Below, piece after piece: positions 58,758-64,000 of a DNA stretch of 64,000 bases. The DNA comes from Ruminiclostridium papyrosolvens DSM 2782 (GTDB lineage: Bacteria > Bacillota > Clostridia > Acetivibrionales > DSM-1351), in assembly GCF_029318685.1 (NCBI RefSeq), contig NZ_CP119677.1, forward strand, positions 3,277,001 through 3,341,000, given 5' to 3'. The stretch's first letter is position 1; the number at the start of each line of letters is the position of its first letter. The position numbers and the translations under genes were made by a program. The notes below the pieces were generated by a model. That model was not told the DNA's origin. It saw only the letters and a list, made by a program, of their open reading frames with translations, and did no database searches.

Positions 58758-58839
58758 AAATTATACCTCCATCAATATAAATATTTCTTAAAACTTAATT
58801 TAATAATACCCTATTATTCAGGAAATAAACATAGATATT

Positions 58840-59886
58840 TTAGTATTCCTTCAAAGACGTAATATTAACTTTATTTTCGTCCTTTGATACAAGAACTCCT
58901 TCCAAAATCTCAATAAACTCACCTCTATACGAAGCCTTGAGATCATTTTTCAGGTTTATGACCTTGTTTTCATTTTTATTATTAATATATATATTTCCGT
59001 TTCCTGTGACAACAATATTTTCAGGAGATTCTGTTTCTTTCATACTGATTTTTGTCCATTTATCAGTTAGCTCACTGTTGTCTTCAATCTTCTGTGAATA
59101 AATCTCGGTTACCATGCCATTATCGTCCAATCCACCGATGTACAAAGTATCATTCAGATCAATTCCCAAGACTGTAACGTTTTTTACGTCTATAGGAACT
59201 TTGTTATTTGATTTCTTTATTCCGTCGTATATATTTATCTGTTTTCCTTTTTCCTGATAAACAAGTTTGTTTGTGTAAGTGCACTCTTTAATAACAATAC
59301 TTGAGTCCACAGTCATAACACGAGCGTATTGACCCATTACATTAAACCTGATTATCCGCGCCCTTGAATCCGAAGTTTGCACCTTTGCATAAACCATATT
59401 TGTATAAGGTGAAAGTTCGATATCCTTTACCTGGCTTTTTGCAGGGAGTCCTGACAACTCAGGATAATCTCTCGACGTTTCTGAATCAGCTTCATATGTG
59501 GAAACCTGAACTGTACCGCTCTGTCCGCTTTTTGTATCTGAAGAGTAAATTACCATGTCTCTGTCAGGAAGCCAACGGAAATAGGTAATCTTGTCTTTTC
59601 CCGTTCCTGCCACAGTTTTGCTCTTTCCTTTGTCTACATCTATTACACGAAGTTCCCCGTCAATCAAATATGCTCCGAACTTTGCATTAAAGGACAGGCT
59701 AGTCCTTTGTGCTCCATCAGGCACTTTAAACTCACCTGTGGCAGGTTTTTGCTTTACAACCTTGTTTTCAGACACACTTACGTCAATATTTGTAGATAAA
59801 AAAACATTATTCATATACAATAACACTCCAAACTGGAATATCACTGCAAGGAGTATCCATTTATACCATTTAGCTATATTTTTCAC
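58840..59886 (-). CDS. Membrane-anchored beta-propeller-like protein
   Basis: A 348-residue protein. One N-terminal membrane helix (WILLAVIFQFGVLLYMNNVFL) is followed by about 300 residues of short beta repeats (FGAYLIDGELRVIDVDKGK, YFRWLPDRDMVIYSS, YTNMVYAKVQT), a WD40- or YncE-like propeller outside the membrane. The GTG start follows GGAG. It lies 17 bases after the glycosidase-family gene, so the two are likely an operon for the cell envelope. Specific function unknown. Confidence 0.65.
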   Translation of the reverse strand: MKNIAKWYKWILLAVIFQFGVLLYMNNVFLSTNIDVSVSENKVVKQKPATGEFKVPDGAQRTSLSFNAKFGAYLIDGELRVIDVDKGKSKTVAGTGKDKITYFRWLPDRDMVIYSSDTKSGQSGTVQVSTYEADSETSRDYPELSGLPAKSQVKDIELSPYTNMVYAKVQTSDSRARIIRFNVMGQYARVMTVDSSIVIKECTYTNKLVYQEKGKQINIYDGIKKSNNKVPIDVKNVTVLGIDLNDTLYIGGLDDNGMVTEIYSQKIEDNSELTDKWTKISMKETESPENIVVTGNGNIYINNKNENKVINLKNDLKASYRGEFIEILEGVLVSKDENKVNITSLKEY

Positions 59887-59902
59887 AACGTTTTCTCCTT
59901 TT

Positions 59903-60943
59903 CTAAGGCATTACAACAAATGCCGTAGCTACTGTTCTTTCCCCTAAAGCATCCGACGGGGTATTTACAACTTTTCCGTCATAGAACATGGTTGCTGACG
60001 AACCTCCATCAAGGTTTGCAGCATTTACTGCTCCGTGTTCCAACATAATATCCTGAACTTCTTTTAACGTTGCTCCAAAGGACTTGAGGCTTCTTCCGTC
60101 AATAACCAGAAGCATTACCGAGCCATCCTCTTTTTGACCTATTGCAGTTCTTGGAGATATTCCCCAACCGCCGTCACCTTTGTTAATAGTAGGCTTTCCG
60201 TTTACAATCAATGGCGGGCCGAAACTTATTCCCTCTTTAACATTATATTTAGTTAATTCCGCTTGGGAATGTTTTCCTACAATCAACATCCCCTCTTTAG
60301 TAAATGCTATGGTATCTCTTTTTGTATAGTTATTTGTCAGCTTTCCGCTGATATATTTACCATTGTTTATTACAAAGCCAAGTGCAACTCCTCCGGTTCC
60401 TGCCCAACCTGTATCAATAAAGCCTCCTCCATTAATAGCGGCCACTGCTCCGGTTCTTCTTGCAATACTGCTGGTGGTTTCTCCTGCCCTCGGCATTTTG
60501 CTTGAATAACCAACCTTGATACGCGTAGGGTCATCAACTATAATCATTTTCCCTCTGAAATTTCTGCTCTCAACATCAAAGTATTCAAGATTGCTGTTAT
60601 GTTTTACACCGAAGTTCAACATTTTTATGTCTTCAGTATTTACATTGGAGATTGCATATCCGTCGCCAAGTATATTTGCAATAGCTTTATCGGACAAAAA
60701 GGTTTTAGCTATAACCTGTTTTGTCATTGAATTCCACACCATTCCGGTGGCGGTTCTTTTTACATTATCAAAAGGCCCGTAGAATATTAACAGCGGTGTT
60801 GTTATTGACATAAAGATAAACTCAAATATTAAGAATCCTAAAAGACTTCTGAGCCTGCCTTTTTTCTTTTTCTTGTTATTGGCAGACTTCTTTTGTATGG
60901 TCTTTACCTGCTTTTCGTTTAAAGAAATAGTATCGTAATTCAT
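59903..60943 (-). CDS. Phosphodiester glycosidase (NAGPA) family exported protein
   Basis: A 346-residue protein. A basic N-terminus and one helix (LLGFLIFEFIFMSITTPLLIF) are followed by the NAGPA/DUF2233 domain, with GAVAAINGGGFIDTGWAG, PRTAIGQKEDGSVMLLVIDGR and NAANLDGGSSATMFYDG. The family cleaves phosphodiester-linked sugars, as in exopolysaccharide or wall metabolism. GGGGG precedes the ATG. It is co-directional with the propeller protein gene. Confidence 0.85.
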   Translation of the reverse strand: MNYDTISLNEKQVKTIQKKSANNKKKKKGRLRSLLGFLIFEFIFMSITTPLLIFYGPFDNVKRTATGMVWNSMTKQVIAKTFLSDKAIANILGDGYAISNVNTEDIKMLNFGVKHNSNLEYFDVESRNFRGKMIIVDDPTRIKVGYSSKMPRAGETTSSIARRTGAVAAINGGGFIDTGWAGTGGVALGFVINNGKYISGKLTNNYTKRDTIAFTKEGMLIVGKHSQAELTKYNVKEGISFGPPLIVNGKPTINKGDGGWGISPRTAIGQKEDGSVMLLVIDGRSLKSFGATLKEVQDIMLEHGAVNAANLDGGSSATMFYDGKVVNTPSDALGERTVATAFVVMP

Positions 60944-61129
60944 TAGTCCCCCTAGATTAAACTCAAGCTTTAAATAATTCTCCAGCTTGAGAATATCAAA
61001 TTCTCAATAATTCCCCTCACAACAAAAAAGTATACACATATTTAGTGTATACTATAGTTATACTAATTTTATATTATAATCCGCAAGTGTAATATTTTCA
61101 AACATTTAATATAAATGTAATATTTAAAT

Positions 61130-61597
61130 TCAGTTTCTTTGTTTAATAACCACTCTATCTAGGATTCTATGAATCCTTTCAAAAAGCAATCCTGCTACAA
61201 ACCATGCAGGTGCATAGTCTATCCGAACCAGCCCCTCTACGGCAAATTTTCCATAATACCTCCAAGGGTATACATGAAGTAGACTCAGCAATATCTTGCC
61301 TGTTGAATATTCTATTCCCCATATTATTACAACCCAAATGATACCTCTCAAAAATATATTCCAGCTTCGGATAATATCATGCAAAGGTTCCAGGAAAATA
61401 GCACTTCCATATATAAAAAACATCCAGAGGCTTGTATAAGCCTCAAGACTGGCATTACCGTGTGTCAGGGAATATAGCCCTGTCCAGACGATTTCCATGC
61501 TCCAGCCAACCATTCCATAAATAAAAAATCTCTTAATCATGCTATTATTATTTTCACAAACAGGTATTTTATTTATTATTTTTATACTTTGCAGCAT
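61130..61597 (-). CDS. PF06541-type membrane protein (putative ABC transporter permease family)
   Basis: A 155-residue membrane protein with four or five helices. It shows FFIYGMVGWSMEIVWTGLYS, LWMFFIYGSAIFLEPLHDII and EYSTGKILLSLLHVYPWRY, the signature of the PF06541 (CmpB-like) family. Despite the database name, transport has not been shown for most members. The start is uncertain; no clear ribosome binding site precedes either Met. Confidence 0.8.
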   Translation of the reverse strand: MLQSIKIINKIPVCENNNSMIKRFFIYGMVGWSMEIVWTGLYSLTHGNASLEAYTSLWMFFIYGSAIFLEPLHDIIRSWNIFLRGIIWVVIIWGIEYSTGKILLSLLHVYPWRYYGKFAVEGLVRIDYAPAWFVAGLLFERIHRILDRVVIKQRN

Positions 61598-61718
61598 GTA
61601 TTATTTTCCATATACTTGAAAGGTTAATTTTTTGTAAATACTACCAATACGGGTTTCAATATGTTATGATAACAAATAAACATTTCTGGAAAACAGTACT
61701 TAGGTTAGGAGGATGAGT

Positions 61719-64000
61719 ATGTATCTAGTCGGTAAAATCAACGTAATATCTACCTTACCAGAAAAATTCAAGAGATTGAATGATATCGCTTATAATTTGT
61801 GGTGGACATGGAATTCGGAGGCAATTGATCTTTATAGAGAAATTGATTTGGAGCTGTGGCAAAAGGTTGACAAAAACCCTGTTCGTTTTTTACAGGAGGT
61901 AAGTCAGAAAAAACTTCAAGCAAAACTTTCAGATGAGGAATATTTGAGCCGTCTTGATAAAGTAGTTGCTTCCTTTGACAGCTATATGTCAGAAAAGAAC
62001 ACATGGTTTTCTCAAAATCATTCGGAACTCACCGATAAAAAAGTAGCATATTTTTCGGCTGAATATGGTTTAAGTGAGGTTCTTCCCATATATTCAGGGG
62101 GTTTGGGTGTTTTGTCAGGAGACCATTGTAAGTCTGCAAGTGATTTGGGAATACCATTTACAGCAATTGGACTGTTTTATAAGCAAGGTTATTTCAGCCA
62201 GAGGATTAACAGAGATGGCTGGCAAGAAACCTGCTTTAACGATTTAAATATTTCTCAGCTGCCCATGCTTCCAGCTTTAAACGCCAACGGCGAACAGGTT
62301 CGTATAAGCATAACCTTTGCAGGCCGCACTGTGTATGCAATAGTCTGGAAAGTACAGATTGGCAGAATAAACCTTTATCTTATGGATACAGATGTTGCTG
62401 AAAACAGCCCTGCAGACAGGTCTCTGACCTCCAGACTGTATGGCGGAGATCAGGAAACAAGAATCCAGCAGGAGATTTTCCTTGGTATAGGCGGTATCCG
62501 TGTACTTGATGCTATCGGCATACAGGCAAATGTGTTTCACATGAACGAAGGACATTCCTCCTTCATGGGACTTGAATTAATAAGAAAACTGATTAACGAA
62601 AGACATCTTAATTTCAATGAGGCAATGGAGGTAGTGGCAAATTCCTCAATATTTACTACCCATACCCCTGTTCCTGCAGGAAATGATGTTTTTCCTTTGT
62701 TTATGATGGATAAATACTTTGGAGATTTCTGGGGTCAACTGGGCCTCAGCAGATATGATTTTCTTGAACTTGGTCTTAAAAATCCTGAAGATCAGAATTT
62801 CAACATGACTGTTCTGGCACTTACCCTTGCAGGCAGAAAAAATGGTGTGAGCAAACTTCATGGTGCAGTATCAAGAAAGATATTCGGTGACGTATGGCCT
62901 GAAGTACCCGAGGACGATGTTCCAATAACCTATGTCACTAACGGAATACATACACTTACATGGCTTTCACCAAAAATTAAAGCTTTATATGATAAATATC
63001 TGGATAGAGACTGGCAAAAGAAAATTTATTCTGAAGAAACCTTTGCGAATGTAAATAGTATCCCCGACGAGGAATTATGGGCTACTCATGTTGAACTAAA
63101 AAACAAACTTATAACCTTTATAAGAAACAGATTGAAAAAACAAAAGCTTGCCAATGGTGAATCCATGGAAGCTGTAAGACAGGTAGACAACTTTTTGGAT
63201 CCAAACGCACTTACAATTGGTTTTGCCCGACGATTCGCAACTTACAAACGTGCCAATCTGATATTCAGAAATCTGGCAAGAATACAGAAGATTCTGAATG
63301 ATCCTGAGAGACCAATGCAGATTATTTTTGCAGGAAAGGCTCACCCTGCGGACGGTCCTGCCCATGATGTCATTAAGAACATAAATGATATTGCCAAAAT
63401 GGAAGGCTTTTACGGTAAAGTAATCCTTCTTGAAAACTACAATATGACGGTAGCCAGAAATCTGGTGCAAGGTGTTGACGTATGGATGAACAACCCCAGA
63501 AGGCCTTTGGAAGCCAGTGGTACCAGCGGTCAAAAAGTTTGTATAAACGGAGTTATAAACTTCAGTATACTGGACGGCTGGTGGTGTGAGGGCTACAACG
63601 GTGAAAACGGTTGGATAATCGGCGATGAATCCGAATTTGATAACGAGAACATACAGGACAATACAGACAGTGAATCTATTTATGATACACTTGAGCATAA
63701 GATTATTCCTCTTTACTACAATGTAAATGAAAATGGTATTCCTACCGAATGGGTACGCTTTATGAAGAACTCTATAAGTTCTCTTTCATGGAATTACAGT
63801 ACCGACAGAATGGTAAAGGAATACACCGGCAGCATGTATGTTCCTGCAATAACAGGAAATTCAAAAATATGTGACGATAATTATAGCCTCGCAAGGTCCA
63901 TGTGCGGGTTTAGGAGCCATTTAAATTCAAACTGGCATAACGTACAGCTCTTTGCAGAAAAATCAGCAGGCGACCTTAAATATTATAAAACAGATTCATG
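61719..64000 (+). CDS. glgP: Alpha-glucan (glycogen/maltodextrin) phosphorylase, partial
   Basis: The frame is open to the window end (760 codons of about 850 expected), so the gene is cut only by the window. The N-terminus matches the DUF3417 region (NLWWTWNSEAIDLY), then KVAYFSAEYGLSEVLPIYSGGLGVLSGDH, FHMNEGHSSFM and the PLP-region block EASGTSGQKVCINGV. It releases glucose-1-phosphate from alpha-glucans. The ATG at 61719 has AGGAGG 6 bases upstream; an ATG 6 bases earlier is too close to it. Confidence 0.93.
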   Translation, partial: MYLVGKINVISTLPEKFKRLNDIAYNLWWTWNSEAIDLYREIDLELWQKVDKNPVRFLQEVSQKKLQAKLSDEEYLSRLDKVVASFDSYMSEKNTWFSQNHSELTDKKVAYFSAEYGLSEVLPIYSGGLGVLSGDHCKSASDLGIPFTAIGLFYKQGYFSQRINRDGWQETCFNDLNISQLPMLPALNANGEQVRISITFAGRTVYAIVWKVQIGRINLYLMDTDVAENSPADRSLTSRLYGGDQETRIQQEIFLGIGGIRVLDAIGIQANVFHMNEGHSSFMGLELIRKLINERHLNFNEAMEVVANSSIFTTHTPVPAGNDVFPLFMMDKYFGDFWGQLGLSRYDFLELGLKNPEDQNFNMTVLALTLAGRKNGVSKLHGAVSRKIFGDVWPEVPEDDVPITYVTNGIHTLTWLSPKIKALYDKYLDRDWQKKIYSEETFANVNSIPDEELWATHVELKNKLITFIRNRLKKQKLANGESMEAVRQVDNFLDPNALTIGFARRFATYKRANLIFRNLARIQKILNDPERPMQIIFAGKAHPADGPAHDVIKNINDIAKMEGFYGKVILLENYNMTVARNLVQGVDVWMNNPRRPLEASGTSGQKVCINGVINFSILDGWWCEGYNGENGWIIGDESEFDNENIQDNTDSESIYDTLEHKIIPLYYNVNENGIPTEWVRFMKNSISSLSWNYSTDRMVKEYTGSMYVPAITGNSKICDDNYSLARSMCGFRSHLNSNWHNVQLFAEKSAGDLKYYKTDS

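Noticed and set aside
62277-63698. Minus-strand open frames inside the glycogen phosphorylase gene
   Set aside because: They are shadows of the intact plus-strand phosphorylase frame and show no protein-like composition.

Overview
The window looks like a chromosome segment of a low-GC, Gram-positive, anaerobic clostridium. The Ruminiclostridium / mesophilic cellulolytic group is my guess from style; no marker in the window proves it. Supporting signs are strong AGGAGG-type ribosome binding sites with frequent TTG/GTG starts, a T-box leader, a DivIVA-family protein, an SLH-domain surface protein and no outer-membrane genes. No rRNA, tRNA or CRISPR array was seen.

Positions about 831-49008 form one integrative conjugative element (ICE) of about 48.2 kb, inserted at the 3' end of guaA. 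The ends share a 22-bp direct repeat with one mismatch (831-852 and 48987-49008). The right copy is the end of the intact guaA; the left copy still reads as the last GuaA codons. A tyrosine integrase and a DUF3173 gene sit at the left end. Next comes a maintenance region: hairpin-rich non-coding DNA, ParA/ParB, DUF5348 and membrane proteins, a possible small-RNA locus, and a divergent pair of XRE regulators separated by four copies of the same operator (GCAA-N7-TTGC). Positions 11.3-20 kb are cargo: secreted and membrane proteins, a DUF2726 nuclease-like membrane protein, a DUF5677-like protein, and a three-gene operon led by an AIPR (abortive infection) protein with a cold-shock-like tail. 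A HTH replication-initiator-like gene follows.

From 47.7 kb leftward to 21.4 kb the genes are almost all on the minus strand and tightly packed. The first part is a clostridial Tcp conjugation machine in the order of plasmid pCW3: TcpK-like, TcpM-like tyrosine-recombinase relaxase candidate, TcpA, TcpC, TcpD, TcpE, TcpF, TcpH and an M23 wall hydrolase. With gaps of only a few bases this runs into a Tad/Flp-type pilus assembly module: two CpaE-like proteins, CpaB/SAF, CpaF ATPase, TadB-like and TadC-like. A secreted protein, minimal pilin-like peptides, TadE/F-like pseudopilins, an SLH wall-anchored protein and a 1699-residue secreted protein follow. A type I toxin-antitoxin locus (holin-like toxin with an overlapping antisense RNA) lies inside this module. 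I infer that the element makes its own surface pilus/adhesin apparatus coupled to conjugation. This combination is the main discovery candidate.

Right of the element (49-64 kb) is ordinary chromosome: guaA, a radical SAM gene, larC, larB, prfB with its programmed +1 frameshift, a HAD phosphatase, a T-box-controlled Lrp-regulator/aminotransferase pair, a DivIVA-like gene, trxA, two envelope proteins, a PF06541-type membrane protein and the start of an alpha-glucan phosphorylase cut by the window end. Left of the element (1-830) are a truncated acetyltransferase gene and repeat-rich DNA.
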